A model generated the notes under the pieces. The model searched no databases. It saw only the letters and a list, made by a program, of their open reading frames with translations, and was not told where the DNA came from. DNA of 64,000 bases from Caballeronia arvi (GTDB taxonomy: Bacteria > Pseudomonadota > Gammaproteobacteria > Burkholderiales > Burkholderiaceae). Of the stretch, positions 41,287 through 51,244 are shown piece after piece (positions within the stretch are counted from its first letter, which is position 1; each line of letters begins with the position of its first letter). The stretch lies in assembly GCF_001544695.2 (NCBI RefSeq), contig NZ_FCOM02000001.1, forward strand, positions 248,001 through 312,000. The letters are read 5' to 3'. A program made the translations under genes and the position numbers.

Positions 41287-41514
41287 TTACTGCGGGTTAC
41301 TTGCTAATTCTTTGACTCCATCTTCCAGCATGGCCTTGAATTCGTGCAGATCGAAGTGCCATGCGCCATTGTTAGCCGCCGGATAGATCTCGATCTCATA
41401 ATCTCGACCTGGCTCCTTCGATATTTCTGCAACCTGTCTGCTCTCGTGCCAGATTTCGTAGATGAGATTTTCTCTATCCGTCACACTCGCAATCTGTGCT
41501 TTCAGCGATTTCAT
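41287..41514 (-). CDS. cdiI: CdiI-type immunity protein candidate
   Basis: This is a small acidic cytoplasmic protein of 75 residues (IASVTDRENLIYEIWHESRQ, VAEISKEPGRDYEIEIYP, WHFDLHEFKAMLEDGVKEL). Its start overlaps the cdiA stop by 4 bp (ATGA), the expected place for the cognate immunity gene, and a strong terminator follows. Lower GC than its surroundings fits a horizontally exchanged toxin/immunity cassette. I recall similar small proteins beside toxins ending in GRGVRYxADGxFIGFLEP, but the family has no well-known function. Calling it immunity is inference from position. Confidence 0.75.
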   Translation of the reverse strand: MKSLKAQIASVTDRENLIYEIWHESRQVAEISKEPGRDYEIEIYPAANNGAWHFDLHEFKAMLEDGVKELASNPQ

Positions 41515-44500
41515 TTGTTCGGCTCCAAGAAACCAATAAACTTTCCGTCTGCCCCGTATCGAACCCCGCGTCCGTCAGAGGCTCGGACATCAATGACATC
41601 TCCGTAACGTCCACGGTTCGATTGTTCAACAGTGCGTCCGGGGTCATTCAGAATTTCATTCACGATCTTTTGTCCTTGCTCGTTGATAGCAGCCGGATTG
41701 CCTTTTGCAGGAGGGAATGCACTGTCCTCTCGACTTCCGTGTTTCTGCAATCCTCGTCCCGCAGCACTCAACTCGCCCGACCTATCGGACGAGTCTGGCA
41801 TTTTCGCTGCGTCTGACAGATCGTTAATGCTCTTTCCGCCGAACGACTGATCGTCATTCCCATTATTCAGAATCGCATTACTGGGCACATTCGGCTTCTT
41901 CGGCACCGCACCCGCCGTAGAATCCGCCAGCACCGTCCCCGGATTCGCCATCGGCGGTTCTCCACCCTTCGCGCCAATCACGGTTTGGATACCATTCGCC
42001 GTGCCTTGCGCAATCAGATCAGAAGGACGCTCCGAAGCCTTCGCCTGAGCATCGGCGTTCATCTGCCCTGTTGCCTGACTGACCCAGCGTTTGACGTCGC
42101 CAACCGGGTCGTTGTACGTGTCTTTGACCCAATCGACTACACCATTAATTGCCCGATCGACCAGCGTGCCCTGACTGCCCTTGCACCCCCCTACATTCGT
42201 GCAATGCACCTGGTCGTTATACAGGTTCGCCGCCGATCCCGTCGCCGCGCCTGACGATCCACCTGCCAATGCACCCGCACCTGTCGCCAACACGTTGCCA
42301 AGAATGTTCCCCAACGCACGATCCGCGTCCGCGTTACCCGTCGGACTCGCGCCGGTAATTGCGTTGCTGACGTCGTTCACATAACCCGCAGCAGCGGCCG
42401 ACACCCCAGCTCCGGCTGCACCCCCTGCAACATTGCCACCACCCAGCCCCGCTACGGCCGCACCGCCCGCAATGTGCATCGCAATCCGGAATGAACCTCC
42501 GGTATCCCAGCGCGGATCGCTCGTCTCCTTGAACTTCGAATCCGCATAATTCCCAATCTGCGTGGCCACCGTCTGCGCAACGATCGCCGCCGCCTGCTGC
42601 GTGCTCGCCTGCTGATTCAACAGATTGTTCAGATCCGGCAGCTTGCTCACCGTCCCGTTAAGGTCCGTCGTATCCCGATTCAGACTCGCAATATCCTGCT
42701 TCTGATTCGCGCCGTCCGTAATCGTGATCGTGCCCGCACTGATCCCGCTCCTCGTGCTCGCCGTCTCGTTGCCGCTCTCGTTTTGCGGCAGCATCGGCGA
42801 GATGCCTCCGCCGTTGGAGAGCGACGTCACCCCGTTGGCCTTCGCACTGTCCGACGCACCCATCGAGCCGCCCGCACTGAAACCGCTGCTGCTCGCGTCG
42901 TAGCTCGACGCATTCGCGATATCACTGAACGTCAACGTCCCGGTCGTCAGGCTGTTTTTCGACGCATCCGCATCACTCGCGATATACGCGCCCTTCAGAT
43001 CCGTATTCCCCTTCACGTTGATATCGAACCCGCCTTTTCCTGCACGAATCCCCGACTGTTCCTCCACACCCGCATAGTCGCCCGACGCATTCCCGTTCTG
43101 CGAACTGAAGCTCGCACTGCCTCCGCCCTGACTGATGCTCACCCCCGCACTCTGACTCTCCTGATGCGCCACACTGTGGCTCGTGTCCTGAATCGATTCG
43201 ATGTTCAAATCGCCACCGATCAGCGCCGACACCTTCCCGCCATCCACCGTCGCGCCTTTGATGTTCGTGTCGCCGCCCGACACGATGCTCACGCTCTCCG
43301 AGCCCTTGATGTGCGTATTGTTCTGCGCTGCCGAGTCCGAATTCGCGTTGCCGTGCGCACGGCTGCCCGACGCCGAGATCCCAAAGCCCTGCGTGCCATA
43401 CGACACGCCAATACTGCCGCTGCTCGATTCGTTCGTGCTGCGCGTGCTGTCCGTATCCGCCGAGCTCACCAAATTGACCTGATTCTTCGCGGCGAGTATC
43501 ACATCGCTTGCATTCACGTTCGATCCCGCGATCGTCACGCTCCCGCTGCCCGGCGTGCCATTGCCCGTCGCGACGAACGCCGCCGTGCCGCCCGCGGTGA
43601 TGTTCGAGCCGTTGCGCTGCGTGCTGTCCTCCGTGAAGGTCGACTTGCTGCTCGATGAACCCACGCTCAGCTCGATCTTCGCATCCGGCCCCTGACCTTG
43701 CATCATCGGACTCGCACCGTTGATGAGGCTGCCGGCCGCAGCGAGCGTGTGCAACGTATCCACCCGTGCATTGCCCGAACCGCTTTCGGCCGCCCGCGCC
43801 TGCTGGCTGGCCGTCTGAATCGCATCGATCACCGAGGATTTGATCGCGAGCGTCACGCCCGAACTATGCGTCTCGTGCGTCTCGTCGTGATGACGATCGG
43901 TCTGCGAAGCATCGATGACGACGTCTGCACCCGTGCCCGTCACGTTGCCTGCAGCAACGATGTCCGATCCCGTCACATGCAGCGTGTTACCCGCCTGCAT
44001 CGTCACGTTGCCCGACGTGCTACCGATCAGGCTGCCGCGAGCGGTCCTGTCCGCGTCGTTGATCGTGTCTTTGGTATCGACCGTGCCATACGAGATACCG
44101 ACACCGCCCGACGATCCCAGGCCCGTCTTCCTCTCTTCGTGGAAGTGACTCGACTCGCTCGTGTCCTGCGTGGCGTCGATACGGAGGTTATTTCCCGCCT
44201 CCAGCGACACATCGTGCGTCGCCGCGACCGTCGAACCGGAGATCGTCATGTCTCGGCCCGCTGAGCCTGTCACCGTATCGCCCGAAACGGTCGAACCTTG
44301 AGCGATGACCTGATGCGAGCTGCTCGTGTCGTTCGTCGTAGTCTTCGACAGGGCGCCCGAACTCTCGCTATGCGACCAGCCCTGCGCATCATGCGTTTCG
44401 CTCACGCTGCCGATCGTCACATCGCCCGTCGAGATCAGCGCGACCTCGCCCTTGTCGGCGCTCACCTCCGAGCCGAGGACCACGAGATTGCCGCTGCCGT

Positions 44501-47500
44501 GCTGACCCGCGGCCAAGGTCACATTACCGCCCGCGCTCACGCTCGAACCGTTCACCTGCTCGTCGTAGCTCGAATTGGCGTGCTGACTCTGGCTGTTGCT
44601 CAACGACTGCTCGCTGTACGTGCGCGTATTCTTCGACGCCGTGACCGTCAGATCGCCGCCCGCGATCATCCCCGCATCGCCACCGGCCGAGAGGGTCGAG
44701 CCAGTCAGCGTGGTGTCGCGCCCGGACAGCGTCATCGCCTTGCCGCCGGCGACGATCGCGCTGCCGAGCTCCTGCGTCACCGTATCGTGCCGGAAGTCCT
44801 GTCCGCCATGTCCCGACGAGTCCTTGGTGGACGTCAGCGTCGTCGTGCCAACGTTCAGATCGCGCCCCGCCGCAATGCCAAGATCGCCCTCCGATTGCGC
44901 CAGCGCACCCGCGAAATTCACGTCACGGCCCGCGATGATCCTCGCCCGGTCCGTCGCCGAGATCGTGCCAATGGCATCCACACCCGTGCCCGTCGTGACG
45001 CCCGAGAACGAACGATCCGTGAACGACGTCGACACGCCATACGTGCGCGTCTCGTTGATGACATCGCGCCCCGCCTGCACCAGCACATCGCTACCGCCGA
45101 TGCGCCCGCTCGTGTTGCGCACGTCCTGCACCGCGGTCACCGTCGTCATGCCGCCGCTGCCGATCACGCCGCTATTGACGATGTTATTGCCGATGATCGT
45201 CGTCGCCAGATTGCTCGTCACATGGCCGCTGTTGGTCACGTTGCCGCTCGCGTTCAGGTTCACGTTGTTACCGGCGACCAGCGCGCCGCTGTGTGTCAGA
45301 TCCACCGCATTTGCTTGCGCCAGATACACGGTCGGCACGAGAACCGTTTGATGCGAACCATCGGGCAAGGTCACGTCCTGCTCGACGAGCCACACCATAT
45401 CGGTGGTCAACTGCTGCATCTGCGCAGGCGTGAGCGCCACGCCCGGCGTCAGATCGAATCGCTTCGCAAAGGCCACGCCGTTGTTCATCAGCGCGGTGTA
45501 CTCGTCCATCGCATCGGTATAGCCGTTGAGAAACGTACGGCCCGTCAGTTGCGTGATCTGATTGCGAATGAGTTGTTGCTCATACACCCCGTCGCCCAGC
45601 CGCTTGATGGTCTTCGACGGGTCCAGGTCCAGCGCCTTGAGCATGTAGTCGCTGCTGATGAACTGCGCGTATTGCGTCAGACGTGGATTGGTGGCGATCA
45701 GATACGTCGCGCCCGGCGCGCTGTTGTACGTGTACAGGCCGTTGACCGGCAGCTTCAGGTTCGGGATGCCGCCCGTGGCGCCGCCCACCGTTTGCGGCGC
45801 GCTCGATTGGCCGCTCACGGCCTGCGCCTGATGGCCGTCGACGCCCGACGCCGTGCCGCCCTGACCGGCGATCATGCCGGTTTGCGTGCCGTCGGCGCTG
45901 CCGCCTGTCACGCCCGACCCGATCACGGTCTGTCCTTGCCGATCGATCGAGTTGATGCTGATGCTCGCCGCGTTCGTCTGCACATTCTGATTCGACGATG
46001 CGATCGCCGGCAGCGCATCGACCGTGGTCGTCGTCGACGTGATGCCGTCGAATTTGCCGTCCAGTCGGGGTTCGGTCGTATCGCTGCTGCCGCCGGACTT
46101 CTGGTGCCAGTAGTAGATCGAGCTCGTCGTCTGATCGATCTTCTGCTGCAACACCACGCCGGTATCGCTGATGCTACCGCCCGTCGCCCGACGCACCAAA
46201 TCGCCGCCCGCGGCCATCGTCGACATATCGTTATCGATACTCCCGCCATCCGCGTTCATGCGGATCGCGCCTTGCGCCTGAATCGTCGCGGCATTGCCCG
46301 CGCTCACCACCCGGTCGGTCGTGGTCGTGGTCTGCGTCGTGCGCGACATCTCCACGTAGTCGTGGTTGTCGATGTCCCAGCGCACCTGGTCCGCGTCCGG
46401 GCGCATCTGCGTGTTTGGATCGAAGTCCGGCCAGAACGTGATCGACACCGTGCCGTCGCCGTTGTCGGTGAGGCTGTTGTACCACTGTGTCGGGTTATTG
46501 GTGACCACACGGCTAGTCTGCTGAAGCGTCGGCAGGCCGGTCTTCGGGTCGATGACACGGCGCTGCGTGGTGTCTTCCACAGGCACGGTCAATGAAAACG
46601 TCTGCGCGCTCGCATCGACGTTCGTCACCTGATCCTTCGGCACCGTCACGGTAATGGGTTGCGCCAGACCGTGCACCGTCTGATCGGAAATGGCGCCGTT
46701 GCTCCAGTTCCATTGCGGGAATGCGCTGCTGTGATACGTCGCAAGTTCGTCTCCGGACAAGCCCGCAGTCCACAAGGTCAGCGTGGTCGACCCCGCATCC
46801 TGGGGCGTGCCGGCTTCTGTGACCACGCCCGTGCGAAGGTTTTGCACTGAACGCGCCGCGATATCGATATCGCCGCCCGCCTCGATGGTCGCCGCGCTGT
46901 TGATGAGCGTGTTCGTTTGATTCGCGAGCATGCCCGACGCATCGCGCGTGCCGTCTTTGGCGATTTGCAGATCGCCCAGGCTGTAGATGAGCGCCCCGTC
47001 CGCGTTCGTCACCGAATTGGCCGCGTACAGATGCACGCTGTTCGCGCCCGCGATCGCCGCGGCCGCGCCGGTGTTCTGAATGTCGTTGGCGTTCAACTCG
47101 ACATCGTTGCCGATGATCGTCCCGGTGTTGGCGAGCGTTGCGCTGTGCGTGCTCACCGTATCGCCTTCGATGCGCCCGGCGTTGCTGAGCACGTTCGCTG
47201 CGTTGACGGTCGTGTTCGACGAGTTGATGTCGCCGCTCGCGGCATTGACAACATCCTGCGCGCCAACCGTCAATGCGCCGCCGGCGCCGAGCGTACCCGT
47301 GTTGGTGAGCGTGCCGGTGGCGCTCAGACTCATATCGCCGTCGGCGTGCAAGTTATTCGCGGCGTCGTTCGTATAGTCGCCGATCACCGCGAGCCCGAGA
47401 TTGCGCCCCGCGATCATCGCGCCGTCGCCGGACACGACGCCGCTCACGCTCACGTCGCGATTGGCGCGGATCGAGCCGTTCGCGTTCGAGAGCGAGGCGA

Positions 47501-50500
47501 CATTGCTAGACACGTCAAGCCCGCCGAGGATCGCGCCACCGTCGTTGATGACCGTCGCACTCGCCTGACCGACATTGAGCGCCGTCCCGCCGAAGAGCGT
47601 ACCGCCCGCGTTGTTCACGCTTTGCGCGATGTTCAGGTTCGCTGCGCCGCCCGCCACGAGGTTCGCGCCCGCATCGTTCTCCAGCGTCTGCGCGTTCACC
47701 GTGACATCGCCGTTGCCGCCGAGCGTGCCGCCGGTATTCGTCACATCCGATGCGGCGACCGTCGTGGCGCCATCGCCCGCGTTGGTCAGCTTGCCGCCAG
47801 TGTTATCGATGCGCGCGGCCGTGACGTTCGTCGTGCCGTGCGTGCCGTTGGCACTGACGGTGCCTTGCGCGTTGGTGAGCGTGCCGCCTGCGCTAATGGA
47901 CAGATCGCCCGCGGTTTGCGCCGAGCCGCCCGTGTTGTCGATATCGCCTTGTGTTGCGACGCTCAGACCGTCGCCGCCATAGACCGAGCCGCCCCGGTTC
48001 GCGATGCCCGACGCCGCATTCACCTGCGCCGCCTGCATCGCCAGCAGCGTGCCCGACGTGTTGTCCAGGCTCGCGCCATCAACGACGAGCGCGCCGTTGG
48101 TCTGCACGTTGCCCGCCGCGTTCGAGATTGCCGCCGTCGCGTTCAGCGCCAGCGTGCCGGAACCGGCGTGCTGGATTTTGCCGCTGTCGTTCGTCACGCT
48201 TTGCGCTTCGAGCTTCAGACTATTGGCGTTCGACGTAATCGCTCCGCCGGTGCTGTCGAGCACGCCGCCTGCATGAATCGTTTGATCGCTTGCACCGTAC
48301 TGCGTGATCTTGCCGCCGCGATTGACCAGATCGCCCGGCGTCGAGACCGCGAGCGCGTCGCCTTCGATGTCGCCGTTCGTGTTGTCGATCGACGCGCCTG
48401 AAACGGTCGTGACCGCGCCCGACAGCGTACCGCCGGTATTGTCGAGCGCGCCCGGCGTCGTTGCAGTGAGCGCGCCGCCTGCGGTGATGCTGCCCGCGTG
48501 ATTGTCGATGCGCTGCGCGTTGACGGTCGCGTTGCCAGCCGCATTGAGCCCGCCTTGATTGGCGAGTGTGGCAGCGTTCAGATCGAGCGCGCCGTTCGTG
48601 CCGATGGTGCCGCCCGCGCCGTTCAGCACGGCACCCGTCGTCGTGACGCTCAAGCCGTCCGCGTTGAGCGACACGATGCGCCCGCCGGTGTTATCGAGCG
48701 ATGCGCTGCTGATGTCCGCGCGTCGTGCCGCCTGGATCGTGCCTCGCGCGTTGGAGAGCGCGAGCGCCGCCTGAAGCGCGAGCGCGCCATTGGTGACGAT
48801 CTGCCCGGCTGCGTTCGACAGCACACCCTTCGAGTCGACCACCAGCGCGCCCGTGCCGGCGTGCTGCATCGAGCCGCTGTCGTTCGTGATGCTTTGCGCG
48901 CGCACGTTCAGATTGTTGGCGTTCGATGCGATGGCGCCGCCCGTGTTATCGAGCGCGCCGCCCGCGATGATCGTCTGATCGTTCGCACCGTACTGCGTGA
49001 GCTTGCCGCCGCGATTGACGAGCGCGCCGGGCGTCGAAACCGCGAGCGTATCGCCGTTGATGTCGCCATTCGTGTTGTCGATGGACGCTGCCGATACCGT
49101 CGTCGTCGCGCCTGACAGCGTGCCGGACGTGTTATCGAGCGCACCGCTCGACGTTGCGTTGAGCGCGCCGCCTGCGGTAATGCTACCCGCGTGGTTATCG
49201 ATGCGCTGCGCGCGCACCGTGGCATCGCCTGCCGCCGTCAGTTGTCCTTGGTTCGACAGCGTGCTCGCCGCCACGCCGAGCGCCCCATTCGTACCGATGG
49301 TGCCGCCCGCGCCGTTCACCAGCGCGCCGGTCGTCGTGACATTCAGACCGTCCGCATTGAGCGACACGACGCGTCCGCTCGTGTTGTCGAGCGAGCTCGC
49401 CTGGATGCTCTCGCGACCCGCGGCCTGCATCGTGCCGCCGCGGTTGTTCAACGTGCCGCGCGTGTTCACATCGAGCGTCGACTGTGAAACCAGTTGGCCG
49501 TTCGCGTTCGAAACATTGCCCGCGTTGATATGCATCGCCCCGCCGCTCGATGCCTTGCCCTGATCGTTCGTGAGCGTGCCGGTCGCGTTCGCGGCAAGCG
49601 CGCCACCTGCCGTCGTGCTTGCGCCCGACAGGTTCATGTCGCCGCTCGTCGCATCGAGCGACAACGTGCCGTTGGCCGATGTATTGCTGCCCGCAAGATT
49701 GACCGACGTACCCTGAATCGTCGTATTGCCGCCGCCTTCGTTGCGCCCGGTTGCCGACACCGCGCCGCTCGACAGCACATTGAGCTCGCCCGTATTGGCG
49801 ATCGTGCCATCGCTGTTCACGCCCGCGCCGAGCGTGCCCGCCGACGCGACGCTGCCTGCGTTGACCGTCGTATTGTTCTGCGCGGCCAGCACGCCCGTGT
49901 TCGTCAACGCGCCCGAACTCGTCGCAATGACGTCGCGTTGCGCGTAGGTCGTGCCGCTGTTCGTGATGCCATCGCGCGCCGATGCGCTGATCGAACCCGA
50001 AGCGTTGGTCGTGCCCGCGAGCACGAGCTGGCCGTTGGATTGGAGCGTCAGGTCGCCGGCTTGCGCCGCGAGCACGCCCCTGGTGGAGACCCCGACGCCA
50101 TATTCGTTCGACGACAGGAAGATGCGATTCGCATACATTCCGCCGAGTTGGCTGACGTCGATCGCGGCAGAAGGCGCGGGACCATTGCCGGCGACAGGCT
50201 TCGCGTCGAGCGAATCGTGGTCGATACTATTTACGCCCGCGATAACGTTGAGGCTCTTGGCGTAGACGGCGGCATTCACCTGAATCGCGCGCGCAAGCAG
50301 GTCGACCTGATCGACGTTCGTCGCGTTGAGGCCCGCGCCCTGCACGGTGATGTTGCCGCCATTGACCGAGAATCCGGCGAGACTGCCGTTCGGCCCGAAG
50401 TTCGGCGTTCCCGTGGTGAGAATCGCACGCGACGTGTTGATGAAACCACCGCCATCGACAACCAGGCCGTTCGGATTCGCGATGATGACTTCCGAGCGAG

Positions 50501-51011
50501 GCCCCGCCACTTCCAGATATCCGCGCAATTGCGACGGTGAATTCGACATCACCTGATTCACAATCACCCGTGCTTCCTGACCCGGCGTCAGGTTCGCGTT
50601 GCCATTGATGTAACCGGCCTGTTGCGTTTGCGTGATGGTGGGTGAGTTATTCAGGATCGCGCCCTGACGCTGGACGTCGAATTGTGAATAAGTGTTCACG
50701 GATACGCCAGCACCGGACGGACGGGCGATATCGACTTGCGGCAATCCGTTTTGCGTCTGAATCACTTTGGCGCCGGAACCGGGCGCGGCGACGATCTGTG
50801 CAACGGCAAACGTCGAGGCGGTTCGGAGCAGCAGCATGGCGATCCACGCCAATACGCTCACTGCCGTCGAGAAATTCGAGATGGAAAGTGCGCCATGTGC
50901 CCGACGCGCTCCGCGTGCAGCACCGCCGCCCTGAGCGATCGCAAAATCAGCCACGGCGATAAGCATGTTGCGCACACGGCTGAAGACCAATTTATAGAAA
51001 TTCTTGTTCAT
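41511..51011 (-). CDS. cdiA: CdiA/filamentous haemagglutinin-type contact-dependent toxin
   Basis: This is a giant secreted protein of 3166 residues from ATG 51011; the frame is open to 51185, but the extended signal peptide (ESPR: MNKNFYKLVFSRVRNMLIAV) marks the start. After the export signal comes the two-partner secretion domain (about 75-200; AGYINGNANLTPGQEAR, ANPNGLVVDGGGF). Long 20-residue haemagglutinin repeats follow (about 280-1450), then a conserved region near 1770-1900 (IRNQITQLTGRTFLNGYTDA), further repeats (about 2000-2700), and an AANLYN motif near 2928-2932 like the NxxLYN mark where Burkholderia CdiA variable tips begin. The last 60 residues (EILNDPGRTVEQSNRGRYGD, IGFLEP) are the likely toxin. 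No cdiB is in the window. Confidence 0.92.
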   Translation of the reverse strand: MNKNFYKLVFSRVRNMLIAVADFAIAQGGGAARGARRAHGALSISNFSTAVSVLAWIAMLLLRTASTFAVAQIVAAPGSGAKVIQTQNGLPQVDIARPSGAGVSVNTYSQFDVQRQGAILNNSPTITQTQQAGYINGNANLTPGQEARVIVNQVMSNSPSQLRGYLEVAGPRSEVIIANPNGLVVDGGGFINTSRAILTTGTPNFGPNGSLAGFSVNGGNITVQGAGLNATNVDQVDLLARAIQVNAAVYAKSLNVIAGVNSIDHDSLDAKPVAGNGPAPSAAIDVSQLGGMYANRIFLSSNEYGVGVSTRGVLAAQAGDLTLQSNGQLVLAGTTNASGSISASARDGITNSGTTYAQRDVIATSSGALTNTGVLAAQNNTTVNAGSVASAGTLGAGVNSDGTIANTGELNVLSSGAVSATGRNEGGGNTTIQGTSVNLAGSNTSANGTLSLDATSGDMNLSGASTTAGGALAANATGTLTNDQGKASSGGAMHINAGNVSNANGQLVSQSTLDVNTRGTLNNRGGTMQAAGRESIQASSLDNTSGRVVSLNADGLNVTTTGALVNGAGGTIGTNGALGVAASTLSNQGQLTAAGDATVRAQRIDNHAGSITAGGALNATSSGALDNTSGTLSGATTTVSAASIDNTNGDINGDTLAVSTPGALVNRGGKLTQYGANDQTIIAGGALDNTGGAIASNANNLNVRAQSITNDSGSMQHAGTGALVVDSKGVLSNAAGQIVTNGALALQAALALSNARGTIQAARRADISSASLDNTGGRIVSLNADGLSVTTTGAVLNGAGGTIGTNGALDLNAATLANQGGLNAAGNATVNAQRIDNHAGSITAGGALTATTPGALDNTGGTLSGAVTTVSGASIDNTNGDIEGDALAVSTPGDLVNRGGKITQYGASDQTIHAGGVLDSTGGAITSNANSLKLEAQSVTNDSGKIQHAGSGTLALNATAAISNAAGNVQTNGALVVDGASLDNTSGTLLAMQAAQVNAASGIANRGGSVYGGDGLSVATQGDIDNTGGSAQTAGDLSISAGGTLTNAQGTVSANGTHGTTNVTAARIDNTGGKLTNAGDGATTVAASDVTNTGGTLGGNGDVTVNAQTLENDAGANLVAGGAANLNIAQSVNNAGGTLFGGTALNVGQASATVINDGGAILGGLDVSSNVASLSNANGSIRANRDVSVSGVVSGDGAMIAGRNLGLAVIGDYTNDAANNLHADGDMSLSATGTLTNTGTLGAGGALTVGAQDVVNAASGDINSSNTTVNAANVLSNAGRIEGDTVSTHSATLANTGTIIGNDVELNANDIQNTGAAAAIAGANSVHLYAANSVTNADGALIYSLGDLQIAKDGTRDASGMLANQTNTLINSAATIEAGGDIDIAARSVQNLRTGVVTEAGTPQDAGSTTLTLWTAGLSGDELATYHSSAFPQWNWSNGAISDQTVHGLAQPITVTVPKDQVTNVDASAQTFSLTVPVEDTTQRRVIDPKTGLPTLQQTSRVVTNNPTQWYNSLTDNGDGTVSITFWPDFDPNTQMRPDADQVRWDIDNHDYVEMSRTTQTTTTTDRVVSAGNAATIQAQGAIRMNADGGSIDNDMSTMAAGGDLVRRATGGSISDTGVVLQQKIDQTTSSIYYWHQKSGGSSDTTEPRLDGKFDGITSTTTTVDALPAIASSNQNVQTNAASISINSIDRQGQTVIGSGVTGGSADGTQTGMIAGQGGTASGVDGHQAQAVSGQSSAPQTVGGATGGIPNLKLPVNGLYTYNSAPGATYLIATNPRLTQYAQFISSDYMLKALDLDPSKTIKRLGDGVYEQQLIRNQITQLTGRTFLNGYTDAMDEYTALMNNGVAFAKRFDLTPGVALTPAQMQQLTTDMVWLVEQDVTLPDGSHQTVLVPTVYLAQANAVDLTHSGALVAGNNVNLNASGNVTNSGHVTSNLATTIIGNNIVNSGVIGSGGMTTVTAVQDVRNTSGRIGGSDVLVQAGRDVINETRTYGVSTSFTDRSFSGVTTGTGVDAIGTISATDRARIIAGRDVNFAGALAQSEGDLGIAAGRDLNVGTTTLTSTKDSSGHGGQDFRHDTVTQELGSAIVAGGKAMTLSGRDTTLTGSTLSAGGDAGMIAGGDLTVTASKNTRTYSEQSLSNSQSQHANSSYDEQVNGSSVSAGGNVTLAAGQHGSGNLVVLGSEVSADKGEVALISTGDVTIGSVSETHDAQGWSHSESSGALSKTTTNDTSSSHQVIAQGSTVSGDTVTGSAGRDMTISGSTVAATHDVSLEAGNNLRIDATQDTSESSHFHEERKTGLGSSGGVGISYGTVDTKDTINDADRTARGSLIGSTSGNVTMQAGNTLHVTGSDIVAAGNVTGTGADVVIDASQTDRHHDETHETHSSGVTLAIKSSVIDAIQTASQQARAAESGSGNARVDTLHTLAAAGSLINGASPMMQGQGPDAKIELSVGSSSSKSTFTEDSTQRNGSNITAGGTAAFVATGNGTPGSGSVTIAGSNVNASDVILAAKNQVNLVSSADTDSTRSTNESSSGSIGVSYGTQGFGISASGSRAHGNANSDSAAQNNTHIKGSESVSIVSGGDTNIKGATVDGGKVSALIGGDLNIESIQDTSHSVAHQESQSAGVSISQGGGSASFSSQNGNASGDYAGVEEQSGIRAGKGGFDINVKGNTDLKGAYIASDADASKNSLTTGTLTFSDIANASSYDASSSGFSAGGSMGASDSAKANGVTSLSNGGGISPMLPQNESGNETASTRSGISAGTITITDGANQKQDIASLNRDTTDLNGTVSKLPDLNNLLNQQASTQQAAAIVAQTVATQIGNYADSKFKETSDPRWDTGGSFRIAMHIAGGAAVAGLGGGNVAGGAAGAGVSAAAAGYVNDVSNAITGASPTGNADADRALGNILGNVLATGAGALAGGSSGAATGSAANLYNDQVHCTNVGGCKGSQGTLVDRAINGVVDWVKDTYNDPVGDVKRWVSQATGQMNADAQAKASERPSDLIAQGTANGIQTVIGAKGGEPPMANPGTVLADSTAGAVPKKPNVPSNAILNNGNDDQSFGGKSINDLSDAAKMPDSSDRSGELSAAGRGLQKHGSREDSAFPPAKGNPAAINEQGQKIVNEILNDPGRTVEQSNRGRYGDVIDVRASDGRGVRYGADGKFIGFLEPNK
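48003..49440 (-). repeat. 693-bp in-frame tandem duplication inside cdiA
   Basis: Two adjacent copies of a 231-residue block share landmarks exactly 693 bp apart, such as SLNADGL (at about 49351 and 48658), NGAGGTIGTNGAL, AQRIDNHAGSITAGGAL and IDNTNGDI. Amino acid identity by eye is high (roughly three-quarters), well above the background similarity of single 20-residue repeats. Confidence 0.85.
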
Positions 51012-51244
51012 TACCTGATTTTGAAAATTGCACGACCACTTCGTCGGCATGCTGTGCCGGAGAGCAGGGAATTTTCGGATGCGGTAACGATTGGTAAGCG
51101 TCGGAATATTCCGAAATTGGAACGCAAAGGGCTTCGGGTCAATGAAAAATGCCAAAAGCGGCGGCGTGCGAATGACATACGCCACGATCGATATGCATCA
51201 CTAATCATCCAGATCACGGAAAAACGCGACCGTGTGCGGTCCTT
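51012..51244 (-). promoter_or_regulatory. Upstream region of cdiA
   Basis: This 233-bp gap between the nitrile hydratase accessory gene and cdiA (same strand) is AT-richer than its surroundings. It should hold the cdiA promoter. CAGG just before the ATG is a weak ribosome binding site. No terminator is evident for the upstream operon, so read-through is possible. Confidence 0.5.

Noticed and set aside
39640..41290. A transposon or prophage remnant
   Set aside because: No transposase, integrase, terminal inverted repeats or att-like direct repeats were found. The remnants are all toxin, immunity or regulator pieces, so CDI cassette turnover explains them better.
48003..49440. The regular repeats in cdiA as a CRISPR array or insertion sequence
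   Set aside because: The repeats are in frame, encode haemagglutinin repeat sequence and lack spacers, terminal inverted repeats and any transposase.
42783..50540. Many plus-strand frames opposite cdiA
   Set aside because: They are antisense to a continuous CdiA frame with consistent haemagglutinin repeats, and their translations are Arg/Val/Ala-rich without motifs.
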